DNA from: Pseudomonas sp. CFBP 13711
GTDB lineage: Bacteria > Pseudomonadota > Gammaproteobacteria > Pseudomonadales > Pseudomonadaceae
Assembly (NCBI RefSeq): GCF_014842265.1
Contig: NZ_JACYVI010000007.1
Span: forward strand, 140,002 to 204,001
Length of the DNA: 64,000 nt
Reading direction: 5' to 3'
Made by a program: the position numbers and the translations under genes. Shown here in pieces: positions 1-10,851 of the stretch. Under the pieces are notes generated by a model. The model saw only the letters and a program-made list of their open reading frames with translations, ran no database searches and was not told where the DNA came from. How positions within the stretch are numbered: position 1 is the first letter of the stretch; each line of letters begins with the position of its first letter.

Positions 1-453
1 ATGGACGAGGACTGGCGCAACGTTGCGATAAACGAGGGGGTGATCGAGCAAGCCCGAACGGGGAAGGCCACCCGGTTCTACAACGACGCCCTGAGCTACC
101 TCAAGTCGCTGCCGGCGATTGAGAGGGCGGTGAGCTATCCCAAAGGAGCGGAAGCCATTCTGGAAGCGCGGATCAAGAGCGACCTGACGCTGCCCAGCCT
201 GCCGGGCGCTTTTGGACGCCAGGCGCCAGACCGCAAGCTGACCCTTTACGACATCCTCGCCGGCATCGTCGACACCACCAAAGACAAGAAAACCGATCCG
301 AACAACATCGTCCACACGAAGAAATTCTCGCCCCGCACTTCTCCGGTGCCGACTACCGCGGCTCAGGAGGTTGAGAAGCCAACGGCTGCGAATGCCAATG
401 CGCAAGTTAAGCAAGCTGGTACCACGTCCAAGAATGAGAAGGCAGCAGGATAA
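1..453 (+). CDS. Hypothetical protein, probably 5'-truncated by the window edge
   Basis: I do not recognise this protein. At least 150 residues are read. The frame is open from base 1, so the ATG there may be internal and the gene may begin upstream. The first ~100 residues are mixed charged and hydrophobic with a compact-domain look (a Leu/Pro stretch near 66-70, LTLYDILAGIV near 80-90). The last ~45 residues are rich in Ala, Thr, Pro, Lys and Gln and look disordered. There is no signal peptide or membrane segment in the visible part. A higBA toxin-antitoxin pair starts 77 bases downstream on the same strand, which suggests accessory DNA rather than a core operon. That it is coding is fairly likely; its function is unknown. 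Confidence 0.5.
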   Translation: MDEDWRNVAINEGVIEQARTGKATRFYNDALSYLKSLPAIERAVSYPKGAEAILEARIKSDLTLPSLPGAFGRQAPDRKLTLYDILAGIVDTTKDKKTDPNNIVHTKKFSPRTSPVPTTAAQEVEKPTAANANAQVKQAGTTSKNEKAAG

Positions 454-530
454 AAGATGCTCCGGCTATTGCGGTTGGTGATGGTCGGATGGGTAGCCAG
501 GCTGGATATTGCACGCACAACGGTAGGGAA

Positions 531-824
531 ATGCACGTCATCACTGAAAAGCGAATATGGGAGGCAAAAAAGAAATGGCCACAATCGGCAACTGCTCTTG
601 ACGCTTGGTACCGCTTAGTCAAAGCATCCAGGCTGAACGATTTTAGTGCGATGAGAGCGATGTTGCCCTCGACAGATAAAGTGGGAAGATTTCATGTTTT
701 TGATATCGGCGGGAACAAGATCCGGCTGATTGCGTCGGTTAACTACTCAGCACAGCGGCTGTACATAAAGCATGTGTTCGACCATCGTGAATACGACAAA
801 GGTAAATGGAGGGATGAGCAATGA
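531..824 (+). CDS. higB: HigB-family type II toxin (mRNA interferase)
   Basis: This 97-residue protein has the HigB pattern: an N-terminal MHVITEKRIWEAKKKWP segment, a central GRFHVFDIGGNKIRLIASVNY strand region and a C-terminal IKHVFDHREYDKGKW end with conserved His, Asp and Tyr. HigB toxins cleave mRNA on translating ribosomes. I chose the ATG at 531 rather than the longer in-frame start at 489 because family members begin near this point and a short AGGGA lies just before it. The stop overlaps the start of the next gene by four bases (ATGA), so toxin and antitoxin are translationally coupled, toxin first, as is usual for higBA. Confidence 0.85.
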   Translation: MHVITEKRIWEAKKKWPQSATALDAWYRLVKASRLNDFSAMRAMLPSTDKVGRFHVFDIGGNKIRLIASVNYSAQRLYIKHVFDHREYDKGKWRDEQ

Positions 825-1222
825 GCGCGCTCATTAAACAGGCTGCGGAGCACTGGCATCACTTGGCGCCATTACTGACTCGGCCTGAAACGGAAGCTGA
901 ATATGATCTGCTTGTCAGCGGGCTCGACGAACTGTTGGAGATCATCGGAGAGGATGAGCAGCACCCTCTGAATCGTCTCGCCATATTGGTCAGCGAAATG
1001 ATTGAAGCCTATGACCATGAGCATCGGCCCATGCCTATGGCCTCAAGCGCCGAGACGCTGCGTTACCTGATGCACGAGCACAACCTCGGCCAAGGCGACA
1101 TGCCTGAAGTAGGGACGCAGTCCGTCATTTCCGAAATACTCTCAGGCGAGCGCCAGTTGAGCCTCAAGCAGATCCGCAAGATTTCGGAACGTTTCGGCGT
1201 GCCGGTAGAGGTCTTTATCTGA
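821..1222 (+). CDS. higA: HigA-family antitoxin with Xre-type helix-turn-helix
   Basis: The product is 133 residues. The N-terminal half is acidic and helical, as in E. coli-type HigA proteins. The C-terminal half (about 75-133) carries an HTH_3/Xre fold in which SVISEILSGERQLSLKQIRKIS is the turn and recognition region, followed by FGVPVEVFI. It should neutralise HigB by direct binding and repress the higBA promoter. Its start overlaps the higB stop by four bases. I could not pick out a clear palindromic operator in the 77 bases before higB. The next gene, selO, converges on it with a 17-base gap, so the pair is a self-contained transcription unit or the tail of one starting upstream. Confidence 0.85.
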   Translation: MSALIKQAAEHWHHLAPLLTRPETEAEYDLLVSGLDELLEIIGEDEQHPLNRLAILVSEMIEAYDHEHRPMPMASSAETLRYLMHEHNLGQGDMPEVGTQSVISEILSGERQLSLKQIRKISERFGVPVEVFI

Positions 1223-1239
1223 CCTCAACTCACCCCCAC

Positions 1240-2751
<1,512 letters not shown>

Positions 2752-5700
2752 TCAGTCGAGTTTGGCTTCGGGCGGCTCCGGTGCATCTTTTGGCGCCGGG
2801 GGCACGGCAGCGGGCGGTGTGATGGTTTTCTGCTCGGGCTCGATGGGCACCATCTTGTACTCCTGTCCCTGCATGTTCTTGAGGTAAACCTCCATCTGCC
2901 GGAACGAGATATTGATGTGCTGCTTCTTGAATTCCTTGTTGATGAACCGGTTGATTTCGTCGAGCACCGGGTTGCGGTCGCCCAGGTCACGCACGTGCAT
3001 GCGCAGCTCGTGGTCCAGGGTGCTTTCACCAAAATTGAGGAAGTAGACAATCGGCTCGGGCTCTTTCAAGACCCGTGGATTGTCACGGGCGGCCTTGAGC
3101 AGCAGGTTGCGCACCAGGTCCAGATCCGAGCCGTAATCCACGCCCAGCTTCAGCGTCACGCGGGTGATCGTGTCGGTCAGCGACCAGTTGATCAGTTGCC
3201 CGGTGATGAACGTCTTGTTCGGGACAATGATGTCCTTGCGGTCGAAGTCGGTGATGGTGGTCGCGCGGATGCGGATCTTGCTCACCGTACCCGACAGGGC
3301 GCCAATGGTGATCGTGTCGCCGATCCGCACCGGGCGTTCGAACAGGATCATGATCCCGGAGATGAAGTTGGCGAAGATCTCCTGCATGCCGAAACCCAGG
3401 CCCAGCGATAGCGCCGCCACCAGCCATTGCAGCTTGTCCCAGCTCACGCCGAGGGCCGATAGCGTGGAGACAAAACCCACGCCGACGATGGTGTACGACA
3501 GCAACGTGGTGGTCGCGTACGAACTGCCCTGCTTGAGGTTGAGCTTCGACAGCACCAGCACTTCCAGCAGGCCCGGCAAGTTGCCGGCCAGCACGAAGGT
3601 AATGCCGATGATCACCAGGGCGCCGATCAGGTCGCCGAGGCTGATCGGCACCATGCTGATGTTGGCGCCGGTACCGCTGGTGTACTCGTACAGCGTGATG
3701 TTATCGAGGTACGAAAACACCGAAATCAGGTCGGCCCAGACGAAGTAGAGCGCGCCGATGAAGCCGGCAATCAGCGCCAGACGAATCAGCCGCAACGACT
3801 GCTGGTTGACCTGCTCGATGTCCAGCGTCGGCTCCTCGATCAGCGTCTCGCCTTCGCCGGCTTCTTTCGCGGCCTGACGCTTGCTCAGTGCGCGCTGGTA
3901 CGCCAGACGGCGCGCGGCGACGCTCAGCCCGCGTACGAAAGCGGCTTCGATGACCAGCCACAGCATCAGCAGATACAGCGTGTCGATCAGGCGATCACTG
4001 AGTTTCAGCGCGGTGTAGTAGTAGCCAAAGCACACGGCGACGAACAGCGCGACGGGCAGGGCAGTGAAGGCCAGACCGACGGCGCGGCGAAACAGCGAAG
4101 CGCTGCGGTGGGTCGGGCTGGTTAGCAACAGGCGCGCGAGCAGCCAGGTCATGAGCGCGTAGCAGGTCAGCACCACCGCGATGCCGATCACGTCGTCGGC
4201 CAGTGCTGAGGGTTCGTGCTCGGCTACCGCAACCACCGTCACCAGCGCCAGCACCACCAGACCCAAGCGCCGGATCCAGCCGCGCAGGAATTCAACCTGC
4301 GGTTTTTCCCAGCGGAAGTGCAGTTGCGCCACTCCGCCCGGCGCGAGAATCCGGTAAGCGGTGTAGAACACCAGCCAGGCCAGCGCCACTTGCAGCAGTG
4401 CCGAACCCAGATTGACGTTCTGCCCGCGGGCGTCGATCTGCAACGCGAACGCGCATACCGCGAGGGTCAGCGACAACGGCATCGCCAGCAGCACGTTGAT
4501 GAAAATCGCCAGCGGCGTCTGCCATTGCCGGTCACGCTTGAAGTGGCCGATGTCGGCGTGCAGGCGATTGAGCTTGTCGTACAGCGCCTTGCGTTTCCAC
4601 ATCAGCGCGCCGATCACCAGGAACAGCGGCAGGAAAATCAGTGGGCGCTGGGTCAGCCCGTCATACAGTTCGCTGACACTGGACGTCCAGGGCAGGGTGG
4701 TGACCTGTTTGACGAGTCGTGGCTGGATGCGCTCGAACCACTCCAGGTCCAGCGGCTTGTTGCTCGGAATCCAGAACATCTGCTCATCAAGGGTGGCCCG
4801 CAGGCTGTTGGCCGTGCTGACCAGCTGTTTCTGATTGAGCTGCAGGGTGATGGATTCGTTGAGCAGCGCACTCAGCTCGCGGTTCAGCCGCTCCAGCAGG
4901 TCGCTCCGCGTGGTGGCCAGATCAAGCAACGTCTTGCGCAGTGCGGGTGTGACGTCTTCGGGCTTCTGCGTCGCCAGCAACGTGTCGACGTAAGCGCTCG
5001 GGCTGCTCATCTGCTCGCGCTGCTGATTGACCTCGAATTGATACAGTCGAATGTCGGCGATTTCGTCGGCCAGGCCGCTGTCGAGCTTGAGCTTGGGTAA
5101 GGATTGCTTCTGTTTGTAGAGGATTTTCGACAGCAGCAGACTGCCGCTCAACACGTTTATCTGCTCGTCCAGCGCCTGGTCGGTCTGCGTGATGGCATCC
5201 AGCTGGGTCTTGGTCTTGAGATTCTGCTGGGTCAGCTCGTTGAGGCGGTCGGTGCCGCGCAGCAGGTAGTCGGAGAGTTTGAGGTTGGCCGCGCTTTCAC
5301 TCGCCAGCAGGCTGCTGCCGCCGGCTTTCTGCGCTTCAAGGGACAACTGCGTCACGGTTTCCTGGGACTGGGCGCGACGCTTCTCGTTGATCAGCGTCTG
5401 CAGGTCCTGGATTTCCTGATCTTGTCGATTGACCTTTTCCGTGAGCAGGTCGCGCTGGCTGCCGCCCAGGTCCTGCAACTGGCTGTTGCCGGCGAGCTCC
5501 TGACGACGCAACGCAATCAACGCGTTCAATGAGGCCTGTTCAGCGTTCAACGCGTTGCGCTGGTCGGCGTTGATGGTTTTGCCGCCGTCTTTGCCCGACT
5601 TTAGGATGCCATTGATGGCCTGGATGCGCGTCTGGCTGCTGCTGATCTCGGCCTGGGCGCGCTCGGGCCGGGTTTGCGCGGTGATGGTCAGGCTGTTGGC

Positions 5701-6120
5701 GTCGTTGAGGGCTTTTTGCAGGTCAGCCTGCTGGGCGCTGCGCTGGCTCAGCACTTGCTCAAGCTGCGGCACGTCCAGATTGGCGTAGCGCTGGGTGACC
5801 GGAATGACTTTGCTGGCCTTTAGCTTGACCAACTCGCGCTGGTTTTCGGCGGTCTGGCGGGGCGCGTCGGCAAGCTGCTTTTTCAGATCCTCCAGCTTCT
5901 GCTGATTGTCCTTCTGGCTGGACAGGAACGTCAGCGTCTGTTCCAGCACCTGCTGCAGCGCTTTCTGGTCGTCAGGGTTCAGTTTGCGGTCGGCGATCTT
6001 GTCCAGACTGCGCTGGACGGCCTCGCTGGACAGGGGAGGCGTATCGGCGGCAAGCGCCGGTACGGACGACAGGCAAAGCCCAAGCAGGGCCGAGGCAAAA
6101 AAGTTACGCAGCGTGAACAT
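2752..6120 (-). CDS. mscK: Large mechanosensitive channel MscK (KefA)
   Basis: The 1122-residue product has the MscK layout and almost the length of the E. coli protein (about 1120). A cleavable signal peptide covers about residues 1-26 (FFASALLGLCLSSVPALA). A long periplasmic helical, coiled-coil region runs to about residue 470 and is rich in Gln, Leu and Lys. About eleven hydrophobic segments follow. The MscS-like pore and beta domain includes LGLGFGMQEIFANFISGIMILFERP and GDTITIGALSGTVSKI. The C-terminal tail is Pro/Glu-rich. It opens under membrane tension to release solutes during hypo-osmotic shock. I chose the ATG at 6120; a GTG two codons upstream (6126) is possible. It lies 36 bases after nhaP2 on the same strand, so both may be cotranscribed. 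Confidence 0.93.
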   Translation of the reverse strand: MFTLRNFFASALLGLCLSSVPALAADTPPLSSEAVQRSLDKIADRKLNPDDQKALQQVLEQTLTFLSSQKDNQQKLEDLKKQLADAPRQTAENQRELVKLKASKVIPVTQRYANLDVPQLEQVLSQRSAQQADLQKALNDANSLTITAQTRPERAQAEISSSQTRIQAINGILKSGKDGGKTINADQRNALNAEQASLNALIALRRQELAGNSQLQDLGGSQRDLLTEKVNRQDQEIQDLQTLINEKRRAQSQETVTQLSLEAQKAGGSSLLASESAANLKLSDYLLRGTDRLNELTQQNLKTKTQLDAITQTDQALDEQINVLSGSLLLSKILYKQKQSLPKLKLDSGLADEIADIRLYQFEVNQQREQMSSPSAYVDTLLATQKPEDVTPALRKTLLDLATTRSDLLERLNRELSALLNESITLQLNQKQLVSTANSLRATLDEQMFWIPSNKPLDLEWFERIQPRLVKQVTTLPWTSSVSELYDGLTQRPLIFLPLFLVIGALMWKRKALYDKLNRLHADIGHFKRDRQWQTPLAIFINVLLAMPLSLTLAVCAFALQIDARGQNVNLGSALLQVALAWLVFYTAYRILAPGGVAQLHFRWEKPQVEFLRGWIRRLGLVVLALVTVVAVAEHEPSALADDVIGIAVVLTCYALMTWLLARLLLTSPTHRSASLFRRAVGLAFTALPVALFVAVCFGYYYTALKLSDRLIDTLYLLMLWLVIEAAFVRGLSVAARRLAYQRALSKRQAAKEAGEGETLIEEPTLDIEQVNQQSLRLIRLALIAGFIGALYFVWADLISVFSYLDNITLYEYTSGTGANISMVPISLGDLIGALVIIGITFVLAGNLPGLLEVLVLSKLNLKQGSSYATTTLLSYTIVGVGFVSTLSALGVSWDKLQWLVAALSLGLGFGMQEIFANFISGIMILFERPVRIGDTITIGALSGTVSKIRIRATTITDFDRKDIIVPNKTFITGQLINWSLTDTITRVTLKLGVDYGSDLDLVRNLLLKAARDNPRVLKEPEPIVYFLNFGESTLDHELRMHVRDLGDRNPVLDEINRFINKEFKKQHINISFRQMEVYLKNMQGQEYKMVPIEPEQKTITPPAAVPPAPKDAPEPPEAKLD

Positions 6121-6156
6121 AGACACCGGGTCGAGCGAGCAGAAATGGGGGGCAGT

Positions 6157-7899
6157 TTAAAGGAACAGCGCGGGCCCCGGGCTGCTTCCTTCGGGGAATC
6201 TGACGCCCACTTTGAGGATCTTGTTCCCGTCCATAACCGCGACGGTCCAAATAGTTCCATTCCATTCGATCTGGTCGCCCACGATCGGCGCACCGCGATT
6301 CTTCTGAATGATGAACTGACTCAGCGGCATGCCCGGGTCCAGCCCGTCGAGTTTCAGACCGTAAAGTGCCGCGACAGCCCCCAGCTCAGCGTCTCCCTCG
6401 AGCACGAAGTCACCGAAGAAGCGCAGATCCAGACCGCGCTGCGGCGCCTGGCTGAACAGCTTGCCGAGGGCGGGAAGGTCATGTTCGTGACCAATGACGC
6501 ACAGCAGATCGCCGACTTCCAGCACCGTACTACCCGACGGGTGGAGCAGTTGCTGACCACGAAAAAGGGCTGCGATCCGCGTGCCTTCGGGCATTTTCAG
6601 CTCACGCAACGCGGCGCCGATGCACCACTTTTCGGCGCCCAGGCGATACACGAACAGCTCCCACTCGCTGGTGACATGCACTTCCAGCGCTGCGCGGGAA
6701 ATCGGCGCCGGATCAGGCGGCACCGTCACTTTCAGCCATTTCGCCACCCACGGCAGGCTGGTGCCCTGAACCAACAGCGACACCAGCACGATGAAGAACG
6801 CGAGATTGAAATACAGCTGCGCATGGGGCAGACCGGCCATCAGCGGGAACACCGCCAGAATGATCGGTACCGCGCCGCGCAGCCCGACCCAGGCGATAAA
6901 GGCTTTTTCGCGACCGTGGAACACCCGGAAAGGCAGCAGGCCCGCCAGCACAGACAACGGCCGCGCCACCAGAATCATCCACAGCGCCAGGCCCAGGGCT
7001 GGCAGCGCGATCGGCAGCAAATCGTGGGGCGTGACCAGCAGGCCCAGCACCAGGAACATGCCGATCTGTGCCAGCCAGGCCATGCCGTCGAGCATGTGCA
7101 GGATGCCGTGGCGGCTGCGAATAGGCTTGTTGCCCAACACCAGACCGCACAGATACACCGCGAGGAAGCCGCTGCCGTGAATGGCGTTGGTCAGTGCGAA
7201 GACCACCAGACCGCCGGCGACCACCAGAATCGGATACAGGCCGTTGGCCAGATTAATCCGGTTGACTAGCTGTAGCATGATCCAGCCGCCGCCCAGCCCG
7301 ATGATCCCGCCGATGCCGAACTCCTGAACCAGATGGCCCAGCAGGCTCCAGTGCAGGCCGGTCTGGCCGCTGGACAGCATGTCGATCAGCGTGACGGTGA
7401 GGAACACCGCCATCGGGTCGTTGCTGCCGGATTCGATCTCAAGACTGGCGGTCACCCGTTCGTTCAGGCCTTTGCCGCCCAGCAGCGAGAAGACGGCGGC
7501 GGCGTCTGTGGAACCGACGATGGCGCCGATCAGCAGGCCTTGAATGATGTTCAGATCGAACAACCAGGCGGCGACCATGCCGGTCAGCCCCGTGGTGATC
7601 AGCACCCCGACTGTCGCCAGGGACAAGGCTGGCCAGAGTGCGACCCGGAAACTCGCCACCCGCGTGCGCAGGCCGCCGTCGAGGAGAATGACCGCCAGCG
7701 CCAGATTGCCGACCAGATAGGCCGTCGGGTAGTTATCGAAGATGATGCCGCCGCCATCGACGCCGGCCACCATGCCGACGGCGAGGATGATCACCAGAAT
7801 GGGAATGCCAAGGCGGGAGGACAGCGAGCTGACCAGAATACTTGCACCCACCAGCAACGCGCCGATCAGGAACAGGCTGTTGATGGTCGTAGCATCCAA
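6157..7899 (-). CDS. nhaP2: K+/H+ antiporter, CvrA/NhaP2 type
   Basis: The 580-residue protein has about twelve to thirteen membrane segments in the first ~390 residues (CPA1 exchanger fold, motif [16 protein letters not shown]). The cytoplasmic C-terminal region includes a TrkA_C-like domain ([23 protein letters not shown]) and a CorC/HlyC-like end. E. coli CvrA has nearly the same length and domain order. It exchanges potassium for protons and helps with osmotic and pH balance, which suits the downstream mscK. The start is TTG at 7899 with GGAG eight bases upstream; no closer ATG fits the conserved N-terminus. Confidence 0.92.
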   Translation of the reverse strand: MDATTINSLFLIGALLVGASILVSSLSSRLGIPILVIILAVGMVAGVDGGGIIFDNYPTAYLVGNLALAVILLDGGLRTRVASFRVALWPALSLATVGVLITTGLTGMVAAWLFDLNIIQGLLIGAIVGSTDAAAVFSLLGGKGLNERVTASLEIESGSNDPMAVFLTVTLIDMLSSGQTGLHWSLLGHLVQEFGIGGIIGLGGGWIMLQLVNRINLANGLYPILVVAGGLVVFALTNAIHGSGFLAVYLCGLVLGNKPIRSRHGILHMLDGMAWLAQIGMFLVLGLLVTPHDLLPIALPALGLALWMILVARPLSVLAGLLPFRVFHGREKAFIAWVGLRGAVPIILAVFPLMAGLPHAQLYFNLAFFIVLVSLLVQGTSLPWVAKWLKVTVPPDPAPISRAALEVHVTSEWELFVYRLGAEKWCIGAALRELKMPEGTRIAALFRGQQLLHPSGSTVLEVGDLLCVIGHEHDLPALGKLFSQAPQRGLDLRFFGDFVLEGDAELGAVAALYGLKLDGLDPGMPLSQFIIQKNRGAPIVGDQIEWNGTIWTVAVMDGNKILKVGVRFPEGSSPGPALFL

Positions 7900-8163
7900 G
7901 GGCGGTACTCCAGAAAACGAATTCGAACAAACGAGGGCGCGACCTGACCATGCAGTCCGCGTGCCAAGGGATTTAACCTGTTGAATTGCTTGGCTGTCAA
8001 AGCGTAATTCCAGATGGGCAGGCTAATGGCCGTGCAACGGGCCTGTTACTCGCAGGCCGCTGATCACATCCGTTCCCGGATGACAGCAGCAATACATATT
8101 TATGCCAGCCCGCGCTGCCAACTCTGATCACCTCTGGCTCCTATTTCAGGAGAAGTGATCATC

Positions 8164-10755
8164 ATGAACGTACAAGCCCACCCATTACCCGAATCGGATG
8201 AACGTCAGCTCAAACTGATAGCCAGCCGTTACGTCACCGACTATCCCGATCTCAATGCACTGGCGAGATCCGCTGCCCAGAGCATCATTTTCAGGCACAC
8301 GGGTAAGCATCTGGACCCCGATCGGGTGTATTGGCATCGGTTCTCCAGCGCCAGCAGCAGTTCGCGCTCCTTTACCGGATGGAAGCACGCTGGCGCTACG
8401 ATGGAATCCATGACGATGACCGAACTGGTGATTCGTCGTTTCAACGCAAGCGAGCAGCAAGCCCCCGACGAGCTTGCGGTGTATGGCGGTTTCTACACCG
8501 ACGGTCCGCAGCATGGCTTTTATGACGAACGGAATGAAGTGCGCATGCTCCCGGCAGAGGTGCTCAACGATTTCTGGGCCCTTGATTTCAGTGCGGGCTA
8601 CCGCCGCAAAATGGACAGGTTCTGGGCGCAGCACGGCGACAACTTCTGCGTGCTTGCCAAGGTTCGCTACCTGGGGTCTGCAGGAGAAGGCCTGAGCAGA
8701 AACCAGCTGTCAGCCACGGATTTCGAGATGCTGCGCAGCGTCCTGGCGACCGGGCCGGGGCCTGTAACCCTCGCGCAGTTGCGTGAGCCAATGCCTGTGA
8801 CGTCAGCGGTGTCGGTGTTTCATCTGGAACTGGGCGCGTTCAAGGCTCGGGACATTCTGCGTATCGTCGATGAAAACGGACGTCAGATCCTGTATGTCTG
8901 CGGTGCGCAAACGCCGTTCTACTGCTTCGATACCCACCACCAAATGTACGAGTGGTTGAAGGCGCAGTTCCTGTCCATCAGAACTCGGGCGGTTTTTTGC
9001 GCCCGATTTCTGCATTCGGCGAGTGACTGGGAGACGCACCGCGCTGCATTCCAGCGCGATGTGGCTCGGCTGCTGAGCAATGATCACGACGACGCTGGAG
9101 CCAATCGCCTCCTCAATCGCGGAACAGCGCCGATCTCGGGTGATCCGTTCGTCTACCTGCGAGATGTCGCCCGTCATGACATGACCGCTGACGCCACCAC
9201 CCTGCTTACCGATAACAGCGACCTTCGCAAGCAGATCTGGCTCGGCTACCTGAACGCCTTTCTGTCCGTGCTCGGCAATCTGGCGCCGCTGGGTTGGCCG
9301 CTGGCGTTGGCTGTGGTGGGCGCGAGCCTGATCAGCACGGGGTTGAATATCGATCAGGCGGTCAACGGTAAAAGCGCCGAACAACGCAGGCGAGGTATTT
9401 TGGGCGCCATCGCCAGCGCTATTTATCTGTTCTTGAACCTGCCGCTGCTGACGCGCATGGGGACTGACGTGCGGGAGACCATGAAGGCATCAAGCCCTTT
9501 GGGGCTGGATGCAGGCGCCGATGCGATGCCGGCTCTCCTGGCGACCGATCCGTTGTCGGGCATGAGCGACAACGTCGTCCTCGAATCGCTGGCGCCTGTG
9601 TTGGAGGAAGGGCCCTACCAAGGGTCATACCGGCTGAGCAGTGGAGAAGCATGGGCGGTCATCGAAGGGCGAGCGCATCGTTTGAACTTCGATCAAAGCC
9701 TGGGCAGCTGGGTCATCATCGATCCCCAGAATCCGTTTGCGTTCCATGGCAGATGCCCGGTCCGCTTCAGTGTGCAAGGCGGCTGGGAACGGCTTCCGAT
9801 CCCGGGCTTGTCTGGCGGTGCACCCATGGACGCTGGCGCCGTGACGATCAGTCCGCCGCCCACGACGGCCATTGCCAATGTGCAATCGGCGTTCTGGGAC
9901 CGCTTCATGCAGCTCAACCTTTTCGATGAGCAGCTTTATTCGGAGGCGGCGCTGGCCCGGCAAAAGGCAGTGGTCGAGGTGTTCTGCATGGAGCCCGAAG
10001 AGGTTATCGCCACTGATTCCGAGGGTGAAGAGGTGCATTTTGATGAGTGGGGGGCCAAACATCGCGTGTTCAAGACCGCAGACGGTGAATATGTCGGTGC
10101 TTCCATCAAGCATTACACCCATGAGGACGATGCGTATAACCGGTTCTTGCGAACCGGCGTGGCGACCTATTCCGATCAAGTGGCGATGGTGCAAAGGCTT
10201 GCCGAGGACGTCACCACGCTGGGGTACAACAATGACGTCGCGCTGTATCGAGGCGGCAGTGGGGCGCGTGGTACGTCGGGCGCCTTCTTCCGTACCGGCG
10301 ACGTCAGCGTGGGCGATGTGCTGGTCAACACCGATATCACCTCATTCAGCGAAAACCCGTATCAGGCGCGCACCTTTGCCAGCAGTCAGGGCGGCGCCCA
10401 TGCCAGTGCCACGAGTGCGCCGATCCGCTTTGACGACACCAGCGTGGTGTTCGTACTGCCGGAAAAACAGTACTTGAGCGCAACCCCGATCGCGCCGTTC
10501 TCCGCGAGTCCGGAAGAGGCCGAGGCTATTTTTTTACCCGGCCACTACTTTCAGATCGACAGCATCGAACACGTCATCGGGACGTTCTACCGGTTCATAA
10601 AAGTCCAGCTGCGTGAAGTCACCGGGCCAGTCACGGGCCGAAAATTGCTCGACATGCGGACCGCTGAGCCTTTCAGTCGCCAGGGTTATGTGGCGCGATT
10701 GGGAAGTGCCGGGCGGGTGCTGGTCGATCGTTTCTTTCCGATTCAACAACCCTGA
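8164..10755 (+). CDS. Large modular toxin: DUF6543-like N-terminus with C-terminal ADP-ribosyltransferase-like domain
   Basis: The product is 863 residues. Residues ~20-340 resemble the DUF6543 'dermonecrotic toxin' module and contain FWAQHGD at 153-159, a motif also found in the next gene. Two hydrophobic stretches follow (about 360-397 and 411-432). The C-terminal ~200 residues carry an R-S-E ADP-ribosyltransferase set: LYRGG with Arg696; ITSFSENPYQARTFA at 725-739 as the S-T-S-type strand; and EAEAIFLPG at 785-793, giving an E-x-E with Glu785 and Glu787. There is no signal peptide. I chose the ATG at 8164 because AGGAG lies 11 bases before it; the GTG at 8155 is too close to that sequence. 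The enzyme class is inferred from motifs, and target and delivery route are unknown. No immunity gene is evident. Confidence 0.75.
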   Translation: MNVQAHPLPESDERQLKLIASRYVTDYPDLNALARSAAQSIIFRHTGKHLDPDRVYWHRFSSASSSSRSFTGWKHAGATMESMTMTELVIRRFNASEQQAPDELAVYGGFYTDGPQHGFYDERNEVRMLPAEVLNDFWALDFSAGYRRKMDRFWAQHGDNFCVLAKVRYLGSAGEGLSRNQLSATDFEMLRSVLATGPGPVTLAQLREPMPVTSAVSVFHLELGAFKARDILRIVDENGRQILYVCGAQTPFYCFDTHHQMYEWLKAQFLSIRTRAVFCARFLHSASDWETHRAAFQRDVARLLSNDHDDAGANRLLNRGTAPISGDPFVYLRDVARHDMTADATTLLTDNSDLRKQIWLGYLNAFLSVLGNLAPLGWPLALAVVGASLISTGLNIDQAVNGKSAEQRRRGILGAIASAIYLFLNLPLLTRMGTDVRETMKASSPLGLDAGADAMPALLATDPLSGMSDNVVLESLAPVLEEGPYQGSYRLSSGEAWAVIEGRAHRLNFDQSLGSWVIIDPQNPFAFHGRCPVRFSVQGGWERLPIPGLSGGAPMDAGAVTISPPPTTAIANVQSAFWDRFMQLNLFDEQLYSEAALARQKAVVEVFCMEPEEVIATDSEGEEVHFDEWGAKHRVFKTADGEYVGASIKHYTHEDDAYNRFLRTGVATYSDQVAMVQRLAEDVTTLGYNNDVALYRGGSGARGTSGAFFRTGDVSVGDVLVNTDITSFSENPYQARTFASSQGGAHASATSAPIRFDDTSVVFVLPEKQYLSATPIAPFSASPEEAEAIFLPGHYFQIDSIEHVIGTFYRFIKVQLREVTGPVTGRKLLDMRTAEPFSRQGYVARLGSAGRVLVDRFFPIQQP

Positions 10756-10851
10756 ACAGTCTGCACATTTCGTAAGCAATAATTATCTATAGCGGCCCTG
10801 CGTGCCTGTCGGTGGACTCTACGGACTCACTCACTGACAGGATGTCGGGTT
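10756..10851 (+). other. Spacer between the two toxin genes with an AT-rich block
   Basis: The 96 bases hold an AT-rich stretch (about 10773-10793, AATAATTATCTATAG) that could supply a -10 element for the second toxin gene, but I see no convincing -35. The downstream Shine-Dalgarno AGGA sits nine bases before the ATG at 10852. There is no terminator-like hairpin, so readthrough from the first toxin gene is also possible. Confidence 0.3.

Noticed and set aside
4216..5100. Antisense frame within mscK
   Set aside because: The composition is rich in Gln, Arg and His and mirrors mscK. No conserved motif.
7900..8163. Possible hrp box upstream of the toxin locus
   Set aside because: No GGAACC-N15/16-CCACNNA pattern is present, so type III regulation is not supported.
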